Part shown: positions 16,058 to 23,512 of the stretch, in pieces
How positions within the stretch are numbered: the first letter of the stretch is position 1
Layout of the letters: each line of letters starts with the position of its first letter
From: Phycisphaerae bacterium RAS1
GTDB lineage: Bacteria; Planctomycetota; Phycisphaerae; UBA1845; Fen-1342
Length of the DNA: 64,000 nucleotides
Assembly (NCBI GenBank): GCA_007859745.1
Contig: SMLU01000001.1
Location: 2,170,001-2,234,000 of the forward strand
Reading direction: 5' to 3'
Translations under genes and position numbers: made by a program
Notes under the pieces: generated by a model
What the model was told of the DNA's origin: nothing
What the model saw: the letters and a program-made list of their open reading frames with translations, nothing else
The model's database searches: none

Positions 16058-17635
16058 GTGTATAAACTCTTTCTCACGCTTCGCTATCTGCGAAAACGGC
16101 GGATCGCTTATTTTGCTATTCTGGCCGTCGCGCTGTGCACCGCGATGGTGCTGATCGTGACGTCGGTGATGGGCGGGTTTCTCGATCAGTTGGTGCGCAA
16201 GGCGCGCGGGCTGCTGGGCGACGTGATCGTGGACAACGGGTCATACCGCGGCTTTCCCCTCTATGACGAGTTCATCGCGGATGTCAGTCAGTGGCCCGAG
16301 ATCGTGCGCGCGACGCCGCTGATTTACGCGTACGGGATCATGCGGCTGGAAACCTCGCCGCGGACGATGACCGTGCAGGTGGTCGGAATGCGGCTGCAGG
16401 ACGTGTACGTCGTGAATGCGTTCAAGCAGGGACTGTTCTACGAGAAGCACTACCCGGGCACGACGCGTTTGTCGCCGCAGCAGCAGCCGCTGATGGGCCT
16501 GTCGGGCCGCGCGCCGCTGCTGCCGGAGCCGTATCGCAGCGCGCTGGAGCAATCGCGCGCGGCGGGCGTGGTGGACGGAGATTCGAGTGAGACGGAGCTA
16601 ACCCAATATCTGAAGGAGCTGGGCGCGCCGCCGATTCCGGGCATGTTCGCCCTGAACAGCCTGGACGATTCGAGAGCGCCGGCGCTGGCGGGCGAGGAGC
16701 GCTACGGCATGATCCTGGGCCGCGACCTTGTCGCGCGGCGCATGCCGGACGGGCGCTATGAACGCTCGTCGAGCCGGCCGCTGGGCCTGTTCGCCGAGCT
16801 GACGCTGGTTCCGGTCGGCGACAGCGGCACGGCCGATCAGCCGGTGAAAGAGCGCTTCCGCTACGCGGACGACTCGCGCACCGGGATTTACGAGATTGAC
16901 TCGAAAAGCGTCTACGTCGAGTTCGAGCACTTGCAGAAGCTGCTGCTGATGGACGCCGAGAAGCGCGCCGACGGCGGGGCGGACATCCCGGCCCGCTGCT
17001 CGCAGATTCAGGTGAAGCTGCGCGACGGCGTCGATCCCTACGCGATTGCGCGCCGGCTGGCCGAGCACTACCGCGGGCTGGCGAACGACCCGCGCTTCAA
17101 GCTGGATGATCTGGATCGCCAGTTTGTTCTGACCGTGGACGCGATCACCTGGGACAAATCGCAGGCGCATCTGATCGGCCCGGTCGAGCATGAGAAGCAG
17201 CTCGTGACGATTCTGTTCGGCATCATCTCGCTGGTTGCGGCGGTGCTGGTGCTGTGCATTCTGTACATGATCGTGCTCCAGAAGACGCGCGACATCGGCA
17301 TCATCAAGAGCATCGGCGGGTCATCGGCCGGAGTGGCGGCGATTTTTCTCGCGTACGGCGGCGCGGTCGGCATGGTGGGCAGCGCGATCGGGGCCACGCT
17401 GGGCGTCCTGTTTGTCCGCAACATCAACGCGGTGCAGGATTACCTGGTCTGGCAGTTCGGCTGGCGCGTCTGGGATCGTTCGGTTTATTCCTTCGACGAA
17501 ATTCCCAGCACGGTGCGGTCGTTTGACGTCGTGGTCGTGGTCGCGTGCGCGATTCTCGCGTCGACGCTGGGCGCGGTGGTTTCGGCCTGGCGCGCGGGAG
17601 CGATGCACCCGGTGGAGTCACTGCGCTATGAGTGA
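16058..17635 (+). CDS. ABC transporter permease, LolC/LolE (FtsX) family
   Basis: This 525-residue inner-membrane protein has one N-terminal transmembrane helix (about 18-40, IAYFAILAVALCTAMVLIV), a large periplasmic MacB-PCD-like domain, and three C-terminal helices (LVTILFGIISLVAAVLVLCI; VAAIFLAYGGAVGMVGSAIGA; VVVVACAILASTLGAVVSAW). This is the LolC/LolE/MacB-type mechanotransmission architecture. KTRDIGIIKSIGGSSAGV is the conserved cytoplasmic coupling segment. GTG at 16058 is chosen as the start because it gives VYKLFLTLRYLRKRR. It overlaps the ATPase gene by 8 bp. Lipoprotein release or export of another envelope substrate is likely. Confidence 0.87.
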   Translation: MYKLFLTLRYLRKRRIAYFAILAVALCTAMVLIVTSVMGGFLDQLVRKARGLLGDVIVDNGSYRGFPLYDEFIADVSQWPEIVRATPLIYAYGIMRLETSPRTMTVQVVGMRLQDVYVVNAFKQGLFYEKHYPGTTRLSPQQQPLMGLSGRAPLLPEPYRSALEQSRAAGVVDGDSSETELTQYLKELGAPPIPGMFALNSLDDSRAPALAGEERYGMILGRDLVARRMPDGRYERSSSRPLGLFAELTLVPVGDSGTADQPVKERFRYADDSRTGIYEIDSKSVYVEFEHLQKLLLMDAEKRADGGADIPARCSQIQVKLRDGVDPYAIARRLAEHYRGLANDPRFKLDDLDRQFVLTVDAITWDKSQAHLIGPVEHEKQLVTILFGIISLVAAVLVLCILYMIVLQKTRDIGIIKSIGGSSAGVAAIFLAYGGAVGMVGSAIGATLGVLFVRNINAVQDYLVWQFGWRVWDRSVYSFDEIPSTVRSFDVVVVVACAILASTLGAVVSAWRAGAMHPVESLRYE

Positions 17636-18377
17636 CGTGCTGCTGGCGGCCGAAGACGTCCACAAGACCTACCGCATGGGTCGCGCGACGCTGAACGTGC
17701 TGCTCGGCTGCAATCTGCGCCTGGCGAAGGGCGAATTCGTCGCGATCATGGGCAAGTCCGGCAGCGGAAAAAGCACGCTTCTGCACGTGCTGGGCGCGCT
17801 TGACGTGCCGGAGCGCGGCCAGGTGACGTTTGCCGGCCAGCCGGTCTTCGCCGCGGAGGGCCGGCGGCGCTTTCGTCCCGGTCCGCTGGACGTGCTGCTG
17901 GCGGCGGAGCGGCGGCGCAACGAGCTGCGGCGTCGCGTGTTCGGTTTCGTGTTCCAGTTCTACCATCTGCTGCCGGAGCTGAACGTGCTCGAAAATGTCC
18001 TCATCACGCACATGGTGGGGACGTCGCTTTCGGCCTGGCCGGCGCGGCGCGCGGCGGCGCGGGGCGAGGCGCTCGAGATCATCGGGCGCGTCGGCCTCAG
18101 CGACCGGCTGCGTCATCGGCCGGGCGAGCTCTCGGGCGGCGAACGGCAGCGCGTGGCGATTGCGCGGGCGCTGGTGCACCGGCCGCAGGTGCTGCTGGCC
18201 GATGAGCCGACCGGAAACCTGGACGCGCAAGCCGGGGCGAGCCTCATGAAACTGCTCAAGGAATTTCATGCCGAGGGGCAGACGATCGTGATGGTGACGC
18301 ATGATCCGCAGATCGCGGCGTACGCGGATCGGACGCTGCGTCTGGAGGAAGGGCGGCTGCGCGGCGGCGGGAACTGA
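17628..18377 (+). CDS. ABC transporter ATP-binding protein, LolD-like
   Basis: This is a 249-residue ATPase partner of the upstream permease. The start ATG 17628 overlaps the permease stop. Motifs are Walker A GKSGSGKST, Q-loop FGFVFQFYHLLPELNVLENV, signature LSGGERQRVAIARAL, Walker B VLLADEPTGNLD and switch His in MVTHDP. The FYHLLPELNVLENV stretch is typical of LolD/MacB ATPases. Between Walker A and Q-loop it has about 15 more residues than usual (AAEGRRRFRPGPLDVLLAAE). The operon appears limited to these two genes. In planctomycetes such pairs are candidates for lipoprotein or macrolide-type efflux, which sequence alone does not resolve. Confidence 0.92.
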   Translation: MSDVLLAAEDVHKTYRMGRATLNVLLGCNLRLAKGEFVAIMGKSGSGKSTLLHVLGALDVPERGQVTFAGQPVFAAEGRRRFRPGPLDVLLAAERRRNELRRRVFGFVFQFYHLLPELNVLENVLITHMVGTSLSAWPARRAAARGEALEIIGRVGLSDRLRHRPGELSGGERQRVAIARALVHRPQVLLADEPTGNLDAQAGASLMKLLKEFHAEGQTIVMVTHDPQIAAYADRTLRLEEGRLRGGGN

Positions 18378-18393
18378 CGGCCGATCGGGGCAG

Positions 18394-18427
18394 GGGAGTG
18401 CGGGCGTCTCGCCCGCAAAGGCGGGCC
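18394..18427. repeat. Partial GCGGGCGTCTCGCCCGC hairpin
   Basis: GGGAGTGCGGGCGTCTCGCC followed by CGCAAAGGCGGGCC forms a hairpin between the convergent lolD-like and GNAT genes. The first 24 bases are almost the same as the segment embedded in kdpB at 50538-50561. It may serve as a terminator. Confidence 0.7.
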
Positions 18428-18432
18428 TGAGC

Positions 18433-18912
18433 TCAGCTTCCGGGCAGCGTCAGTTCCATGTACACCACGCCGGGCAGCGGATTGGCGTAATAGGGCGTAG
18501 TCTCCCGGAATCCCATCGAGCGATACAGGGCGATGGCTGCCGTCATTTGCGACAGCGTGTCGAGCACCATGCGCGCGTAGCCGATCCGCCGGGCGCGCTC
18601 GACCACCGCGTCGGCCAGCATCCGGCCGACGCCTGCGGCGCGAAAGGCCGGACGGACGAAGAGCCGCTTCATTTCGCAGACGCCCGTTTCGAGCTTGCGC
18701 AGCGCGACGCAGCCCGCGTCGTGCTGATCTGATCGAGCCAGCAGAATGCAGCCGTCGGGCGGCGCGTAGCGTCCGGGCAGCTCCGCCATCTCGCGCTCGA
18801 AACCCTGGAAGCAGAGATCGACGCCGATTTCGGCGGCGTACTCGCGGAACAGGGTCCGCGCCGTCGCGAGCTGCCGCGCGTCCAGCGCATCGGTCAGCGT
18901 GACCGTTGTCAT
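18433..18912 (-). CDS. GNAT-family N-acetyltransferase
   Basis: This 159-residue acetyl-CoA-dependent N-acetyltransferase has the core EMKRLFVRPAFRAAGVGRML (motif A, with the R-x-x-G-x-G-type pyrophosphate loop as RAAGVGR) and IALYRSMGFRETTPYY (motif B). The N-terminal part (ARTLFREYAAEIGVDLCFQGFEREM) resembles the subgroup of about 155-160 residues that has no assigned substrate. The ATG at 18912 overlaps the stop of the six-repeat gene upstream by 4 bp, indicating coupling. The longer open frame to 19389 is antisense or shadow of that gene's other frame and is not used. Confidence 0.88.
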   Translation of the reverse strand: MTTVTLTDALDARQLATARTLFREYAAEIGVDLCFQGFEREMAELPGRYAPPDGCILLARSDQHDAGCVALRKLETGVCEMKRLFVRPAFRAAGVGRMLADAVVERARRIGYARMVLDTLSQMTAAIALYRSMGFRETTPYYANPLPGVVYMELTLPGS

Positions 18913-20336
18913 GGCTCGTTCTTCCTCAGCGGCGCCATGAGCCTGCCCAGCGACAGCCCGGGCGGCAGGCCGCGCGTGCCGCGGCTGAGCGCGCAGCCGA
19001 TTCCCCACCAGCCCTCGCCGGGCACGCCGTGCACCGGTCCGGAGTGGTCGGTCGGCCAGCGCCCGGTGCGGCGGCGATGAGCCCGGGCCCAGGCGAGGAT
19101 CGTGCTGAGCTTCAGCGGCGGCGGGTGCAGCCGGTGGCGCACGCCGCGTTCCTTTGCCAGCAACAGCAAGATGCTCGACCCTCCGCGAAGTCCGCGGTTG
19201 CCGGTGCTGAGGGCCGCCTGGATGTTGCCCCAGCGCTCGCCGGGCTGGCCGAACACGTCGCCGGAGAGTTGATTCGGCCATTTGCCGGTGCGGCGGCGAT
19301 GCTCGTCGGCCCAGCGCAGGATGATGGCTTCCGTCAGGCGGGGCGTTTGGCGCGGGTGCCGGTGGCCGCGCTGCTCGGCGAGCAGACACGCGAGCGTGGT
19401 GCCGCCGGACAGACCGCGCCGGCCGTGGCAGAGCGCCTGCGAAATGGCGGACCAGTTTTCCTGTGGGGCGGCCGCGACGTGACCGCTGTTCTCGCTGGGC
19501 CAGCGCCCGAACCGGCGGCGATGGTCATCCGCCCACGCGAGAATCTCATGAATGGAGATCCGCGGCGGGTCGCCGATGTTTCGCACGCCGCGGTGTTCCT
19601 GAAGCACGCTGGCCAGTGACGTGCCGCCGGGGAACCGGCGGCTCCCCAGGAACAGCGCCGCCTGCACGGCGGCCCAGGTTTCGCCCGGCTCGCCGAGCAC
19701 CGGCCCGGACGACGCATGCGGCCAGCTTCCATGCCAGCGGTGGTGCGCATCCGCCCATTTCAGCACGAGCGGAATGGTGATCGGCCGCAAGTCCCGTCGG
19801 TTGCGCACGCCGCGGCGCTTCGCCAGGAGCTGCGGGAGCGACAGGCCGCCCTTCAGCGTGCGTCCGCCGCGGATCATGATCGCATTGATGTTGTGCCATT
19901 GTTCGGCCGGTGCGGCGAGCACGCGGCCGGAACTGGCCTTAGGCCAGTCGCCGGTGCGGCGGTGGTGGTCATCGGCCCAATTGAGGATGAGGTTGATCGA
20001 GAGCGGGGGCGCGTTGAACGCGTGCCGCAGGCCGCGGTGTCTTGCGAGGAGGCGGGCAATGGATGATCCCGGCGGCAGGCCGCGCAGACCCTTGTAGAGG
20101 GCCTGGTGGATGTTTCGCCAAATCTCCCACGGGACGCCGTGGACCTCGCGGTCGTTGACGGTGGGCCATCGGCCTGTGCGGGCGCGGTGCGCGTCGGCCC
20201 ACTTCAGAATCTGCGAGATGCGCAGCGGGGGGCGCTGCGGGGGCGGCGGGCGGCGCGGCGGCTTCTTCGGGCCGCGGCCCTTGGCGGGGATCACGCGGAG
20301 CGGTTTGCGCGGTTTCAGAGGCATGACTCGGGCCAC
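18909..20336 (-). CDS. Protein of six tandem 74-residue W-A-D-x-H repeats
   Basis: This is a 475-residue protein of unrecognised function. After a basic N-terminal tail (KPRKPLRVIPAKGRGPKKPP) it consists of six repeats of about 74 residues. Each follows the plan I-L-x-W-A-D-x-H-x-R-R-T-G-x-W-P, then SG-x-V, PGE-x-W-x-x-I-x-x-A-L, RGLPGG-S-x-x-x-L-L, RGVR. The last repeat ends at the C-terminus. The absence of signal peptide and membrane segments, the high Arg/His content and the regular helical periodicity suggest a nucleic-acid-binding or scaffold protein, but that is inference. Its start overlaps the mqnA stop region by 22 bp and its stop overlaps the GNAT start, so all three are probably one transcript. 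The coding DNA repeats are diverged, so the protein is likely under selection. Confidence 0.7.
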   Translation of the reverse strand: MARVMPLKPRKPLRVIPAKGRGPKKPPRRPPPPQRPPLRISQILKWADAHRARTGRWPTVNDREVHGVPWEIWRNIHQALYKGLRGLPPGSSIARLLARHRGLRHAFNAPPLSINLILNWADDHHRRTGDWPKASSGRVLAAPAEQWHNINAIMIRGGRTLKGGLSLPQLLAKRRGVRNRRDLRPITIPLVLKWADAHHRWHGSWPHASSGPVLGEPGETWAAVQAALFLGSRRFPGGTSLASVLQEHRGVRNIGDPPRISIHEILAWADDHRRRFGRWPSENSGHVAAAPQENWSAISQALCHGRRGLSGGTTLACLLAEQRGHRHPRQTPRLTEAIILRWADEHRRRTGKWPNQLSGDVFGQPGERWGNIQAALSTGNRGLRGGSSILLLLAKERGVRHRLHPPPLKLSTILAWARAHRRRTGRWPTDHSGPVHGVPGEGWWGIGCALSRGTRGLPPGLSLGRLMAPLRKNEP

Positions 20337-21166
20337 TCGATGCGGCAGTCCGGCGGGACCAGCCCGCGCGCGGCGCAGGCGCGAGCGAACAGGTTGGCGC
20401 CCTCCACGAAGCGCGGGTCGAGCCTGAATTTCAAGCAGCGCGTCAGGTAGCGCTCGGCCAGCTCGACGGGCCAGCCCAGGCCCGGCCCCTGCTCGCGGGC
20501 GATGGCGGCGGCGCGGACGACGCCGCGATCACGCGCGGACGTGAGTAGCGAGTTCAGAGTAGCGAGCAGCGAGTTGCGTTCCGACGGAGCAGAGCTGCCC
20601 CTCTTCAACTCGCTGCTCGCTCCACTTAACTCTGAACTCCTTCCCGCCCAGATGGCGAAGACGAACGGCAGGCCGAATTGCGCCCGCCAGGCGCCGCCCA
20701 GGTCGACTTCGTAGGCGAAGCTGCCGCGGCGCGGGTCGATCACCTTGTCGCCGATCAGCAGCACGGCTTCGAACTCGTCGGGCGCCTGGGATTCGTACTG
20801 GAAGGGTTGGAGGATCACGTCGCGGCCGTAAAGCTCGCGCCACAGGATCGACGCCAGCGCGACCGACGTGTGCGAATGGCCGTCCACGTGAATGCGGGTG
20901 ACGCGGTCGGGCGGAACCTGCGAGAACACGCGGACGGTCATGGTCTCACCGTCGCAGGCGATGCAGGCGTTCGACACGACGCACAGGCGCTCGTGATGAC
21001 GGAGCACGTCCACGATCGGCAGTAGCGCGGCATCCACGGCCCCGCGCAGCAGCAGCCCGGCCTGAAGCGCCGGCACGTCGAAGGTCAGCTCGACATCCGC
21101 GCGCCCGTCGAGCCCCTCGATCAGGGGTCGCGAGTTCAGATATGAGACCACGCCCAGCCGGATCAT
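20315..21166 (-). CDS. mqnA: Chorismate dehydratase (futalosine menaquinone pathway), with in-frame repeat insertion
   Basis: MqnA converts chorismate to 3-enolpyruvyl-benzoate. The family signatures are MIRLGVVSYLNSRPL at the start, LLPIVDVLRH, VRVFSQVPPDRVTRIHVDGHSHTSV, VLLIGDKVI and GLPFVFAIWAGR. After this last motif, where family members pass directly to the helix leading to LxRxxxxGL, about 35 residues rich in Ser and Leu (SSELSGASSELKRG ... NSLLATLNSLLTS) intervene before RGVVRAAAIAREQG. They are encoded by an inverted repeat (20550-20640). The frame is uninterrupted and the C-terminus (YLTRCLKFRLDPRFVEGANLF) is intact, so the enzyme is probably functional. RBS AAAGGAG precedes ATG 21166. 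Confidence 0.9.
   Translation of the reverse strand: MIRLGVVSYLNSRPLIEGLDGRADVELTFDVPALQAGLLLRGAVDAALLPIVDVLRHHERLCVVSNACIACDGETMTVRVFSQVPPDRVTRIHVDGHSHTSVALASILWRELYGRDVILQPFQYESQAPDEFEAVLLIGDKVIDPRRGSFAYEVDLGGAWRAQFGLPFVFAIWAGRSSELSGASSELKRGSSAPSERNSLLATLNSLLTSARDRGVVRAAAIAREQGPGLGWPVELAERYLTRCLKFRLDPRFVEGANLFARACAARGLVPPDCRIEWPESCL
20550..20640. repeat. Inverted repeat inserted in frame in mqnA
   Basis: The left arm 20550-20576 contains GAGTTCAGAGT and AGCGAGCAGCGAGTTG. The right arm 20606-20640 contains CAACTCGCTGCTCGCT and ACTCTGAACTCC, its inverse. The roughly 105-bp block encodes extra residues absent from the usual MqnA sequence. Confidence 0.75.
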
Positions 21167-21187
21167 GCAGCCGACTCCTTTGCCGGA

Positions 21188-21193
21188 AGTATA
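21188..21193 (-). promoter_or_regulatory. Putative -10 element of mqnA
   Basis: On the minus strand AACTATACTTCC lies 21 nt before the mqnA ATG, with AAAGGAG between. No convincing -35 box is visible. The sequence matches the recurrent CTATACT motif of this window. The rest of the gap to 21381 holds only a degenerate palindrome (about 21325-21375). Confidence 0.4.
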
Positions 21194-21381
21194 GTTCGCG
21201 GGGCCGAGTTTGGGTTCCGGCTGCCGGCCGCACGTTGCCTGGGCGAGCGTCCGCGAATGCCCGCCGGATTATGGTGCGGCCAAGGGGGGGCGGAGCGGAT
21301 GTGAACTTCTTCAGTTGGATCGGGCATCTTGCCCGTTCCTAAGACCACGGGGGCCGGCGAGACCCCCGCCCCACCCAAATT

Positions 21382-22386
21382 TCACAAGAGACTGGCCGTC
21401 TTCGCGACCAGCATGCGCGGGCCGGCGGCGCCGGATTGCGGCGCGCGGCGTCCGTTCGTGGACGTGACCGTGCGCGGTGCGCTGAGGGCTGGGTTTTCCG
21501 GTCCCACGAGCGGGTCGCCGGGTTGAATTGCGGCCAGACGCTGCTCGATCTTCTCTGCGTAGGATTTCGACAGCTCAAACCCGACGAAGCGACGGCCGAG
21601 CTTTTTCGCGACCGCCAGCGTCGTTCCGCTGCCGCCGAACGGGTCCAGCACGACGTCGCCGTTGTTAGAGCACGCGCGGACGATCCGGCCGAGAAGCTGC
21701 TCGGGCATCTGGCAGCCGTGCCAGCCACGGCGTTCTGAAAACGTGCCGGCGACGCGCGAGAAGTACCAGGTATCGCTGTGCGGCGGAAACCGATCGGGAA
21801 TGTCTTGCGGACGGAGGACGAAGCCGTCCCACATCGGCGTGCCTGGCGGCAGCTCGGGCGTGGACATCCACGTATCATCCGGCACGCGGCCCGCCGGATC
21901 GGCCCGCTTGTCGGCGTAGACAAGCTGCCGCGCGGACGGAACGCGCACCGCGTCGGAATTGAAGGTGAAATTCTTCGGGTCCTTCACGAAGTGGAAGAGA
22001 TGCGCGTGGCTGCGGGTGAATTTCTGCGTGCAGTGCACACCGAAGGTGTAGAACCACACGACCCAGCTTCGGCAGTGCAGGCGAAGCTCCGGGGGCAGCT
22101 CGCGCGTGCAGAGCACCTTCAGCTCGGCCGCGTATTCGTCGCCGATTGCCAGCCAGAACGCACCGCTCGGCTTAAGAACGCGCGAGACGCCTTCGATCCA
22201 CTGCCGCGACCAATCCAGATATTCGTTTGAGCCGCGATCGTCGTCGTACTCGTCGTAGTCGTAGCCGATGTTGAATGGCGGGTCGGCGAAGGCCAGGTCG
22301 ATGGAGCCGGGTTCAAGCTGTCGAAGGCCCGCGATGCAATCGAGATTCTGAACGCAGTCCGTCCGCTCAGGCATTATCGCACCCAT
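21382..22386 (-). CDS. DNA methyltransferase, beta-class (N4-cytosine or N6-adenine)
   Basis: This is a 334-residue site-specific DNA methyltransferase. Motif IV, FADPPFNIGYDY (residues 33-44), comes before motif I, LDPFGGSGTTLAVAKKLGRRFVGFELS, in the second half. That order defines the beta class. RVLKPSGAFWLAIGDEY is motif V/VI-like. DPPF is compatible with either N4-cytosine or N6-adenine methylation. No restriction endonuclease is encoded beside it, so it looks like an orphan methylase, perhaps regulatory or phage-derived. The C-terminal 40 residues after PLVGPENPALSAPRT are low-complexity. ATG 22386 or ATG 22374 could be the start. Confidence 0.9.
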   Translation of the reverse strand: MGAIMPERTDCVQNLDCIAGLRQLEPGSIDLAFADPPFNIGYDYDEYDDDRGSNEYLDWSRQWIEGVSRVLKPSGAFWLAIGDEYAAELKVLCTRELPPELRLHCRSWVVWFYTFGVHCTQKFTRSHAHLFHFVKDPKNFTFNSDAVRVPSARQLVYADKRADPAGRVPDDTWMSTPELPPGTPMWDGFVLRPQDIPDRFPPHSDTWYFSRVAGTFSERRGWHGCQMPEQLLGRIVRACSNNGDVVLDPFGGSGTTLAVAKKLGRRFVGFELSKSYAEKIEQRLAAIQPGDPLVGPENPALSAPRTVTSTNGRRAPQSGAAGPRMLVAKTASLL

Positions 22387-22611
22387 AGTGGGATTCGGAA
22401 CCAGATATACAACTAATAGTGCATCACGCCTCGAGTGGTGTCAAATGAACTCGACGAAGACCGGCTAGAGGCCGGTCCGCCGGATGAGACCGACATTGAG
22501 TGTTCGGCTGCGCCCCCGGCTGAAAACGCAACGGGCGACCGGAAGAACTCCGGCCGCCCGTAGCGGTGAATGGGATCGACCTCGTCTGCTGCCGGTGGGA
22601 GCGATTTGCTA
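22387..22611. other. Gap between the ncRNA candidate and the methyltransferase
   Basis: Together with 22776-22987 this makes up a roughly 600-bp stretch without protein genes apart from the RNA candidate. It contains a short inverted repeat (ACCGGCTAGAGGCCGGT, 22470-22486) and a hairpin-like GGCGACCGGAAGAACTCCGG. No coding signal was seen. Confidence 0.5.
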
Positions 22612-22630
22612 GAAACCCTTCCCGTAAGGG
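22612..22630 (-). terminator. Intrinsic terminator-like hairpin
   Basis: On the minus strand CCCTT-ACGGG-AAGGG is followed by TTTCT: a 5-bp stem with a 5-nt loop and a short T-run. It ends the candidate small RNA. Confidence 0.5.
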
Positions 22631-22775
22631 GGGTGGCCGCCGCGGTCCGAAACCACGCGTCACGAATGCGACGCCTACGTTGCGGGCGCCGCCAGGCGGC
22701 CTCCCAGGTTTTAGCGTATCGGTTCCCGCAAATTGATGCTCCAGTGTCGCACAGCCCAGAGGCTGATCCAATCGA
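22612..22775 (-). ncRNA. Candidate structured small RNA (6S-like size), about 164 nt
   Basis: The minus strand has an extended -10 (TGCTATACT, TATACT at 22782-22787), then about 164 nt without coding potential, ending in a terminator-like hairpin plus T-run (22612-22630). The interior is strongly self-complementary: TGCGGG pairs with CCCGCA, GCCGC with GCGGC, GCGTC with GACGC, and an outer GGCCGCC pairs with GGCGGCC. Size, own promoter and terminator resemble 6S RNA. The primary sequence does not let me confirm that, and no tmRNA, SRP or RNase P signature was found. A regulatory leader with attenuator for the methyltransferase gene 226 nt downstream is an alternative. Confidence 0.45.
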
Positions 22776-22781
22776 CATCGG

Positions 22782-22787
22782 AGTATA
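22782..22787 (-). promoter_or_regulatory. Extended -10 promoter of the candidate small RNA
   Basis: The minus strand reads GATGCTATACTCCG, a TG-n-TATACT extended -10. No -35 match is seen at 17 nt. The predicted transcript start is near 22775. Confidence 0.45.
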
Positions 22788-22987
22788 GCATCGAAGGACC
22801 ACGTGCCGATTAGAAAGAAAATCCGGCGACGGCGCGCCGCGAGCATGCGGTCCAAGCACGGGAACGCCGTGAGTGGCGGCGACGGGTGTCGCTGAACTCT
22901 CAGGCTTCCCTTTTCCGGCCGGTAAGCCTAGAGTACGGGTACGGTCGGAATCGGGCTCCACGCACGAGCACACACGCGGAGAAACGC

Positions 22988-23284
22988 ATGCGCCTCGCAG
23001 TCAACCGTTGGCAGGTTCTCAACGAGCTTCAGGTTCGCTTCAGCTATCTGCCCGCAGACGCGCAGAAGATTCTGCAGGACCTTGAGTCTGGCGGCGTGGT
23101 CGAGTTCGCCGGGGCGATGGCCACGCTGTTGCAGCCGACATCGCCGGACGCGATCTACGTCAAATCGCTGCTGAACATCTCGATGGGCAAGACGGTTACG
23201 GCCGTCAGCCAGGAGAAGATCAGGGAATACCTGAACCTCTGCCTGCGGCGGGTCGAGACGCGCGGCAGCGCCGTGCGCGTCTAG
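22988..23284 (+). CDS. Small hypothetical protein, 98 aa
   Basis: This is a small cytoplasmic protein with no family recognised. The start at ATG 22988 is supported by GGAG six nt upstream. The frame is open further upstream, but that overlaps sequence with no coding character. The sequence is mixed helical (VNRWQVLNELQVRFSYLPADAQKILQDLES ... SQEKIREYLNLCLRRVE), without Cys, signal peptide or membrane segment. Normal codon use for the window and good RBS spacing support a real gene. Its neighbours, the RNA candidate and inositol-phosphate synthase, give no functional hint. Confidence 0.6.
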   Translation: MRLAVNRWQVLNELQVRFSYLPADAQKILQDLESGGVVEFAGAMATLLQPTSPDAIYVKSLLNISMGKTVTAVSQEKIREYLNLCLRRVETRGSAVRV

Positions 23285-23512
23285 CCGCAGACGACGAGCG
23301 ACATTTCACGAGCGAAGCGCGGGCGAGCGCCGTTGGCGTTGGTCCGCGCTTTGTTGCGTTTATCGGGAGCCTTGATCCGAGTGCGCGAGTGCGCGCCGCT
23401 TTCGGAGCCGCAAGCGCTAGCGCGCCGGATTTCTCGCAAGCGACGCCGCCCTGCGCCAATCCCCGCGCGCTGGCGCTTGGGGCTCGGTGGGCGCGCGATC
23501 GCACACGGTCAT
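23285..23512. repeat. Inverted repeats GAGCC(G/C)CAAGCGC(T/C)AGCGCG
   Basis: GGAGCCGCAAGCGCTAGCGC (about 23404-23423) and the inverse GCGCTGGCGCTTGGGGCTC (about 23468-23486) form a pair about 45 bp apart, between convergent genes. Two short related blocks (GAGCGAAGCGCGGGCGAGCG) precede. It is probably an intergenic palindromic element, possibly a terminator. Confidence 0.7.

Noticed and set aside
18913-19389. An N-terminal extension of the GNAT protein
   Set aside because: The extension lies in another frame of the six-repeat gene and looks non-coding; ATG 18912 with ATGA overlap is better supported.
21382-22386. A restriction-modification system
   Set aside because: Only the methyltransferase is seen; neither neighbour resembles an endonuclease.
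22413-22973. A tmRNA, SRP RNA or RNase P RNA in the gap
   Set aside because: No tRNA-like acceptor and tag peptide, no GGAAG-type SRP loop, and no RNase P core motifs were seen; kept only as an unnamed RNA candidate.
22413-22973. A 186-residue minus-strand protein in this gap
   Set aside because: It runs through the structured RNA and the terminator hairpin, has no RBS or domain, and its composition looks non-coding.
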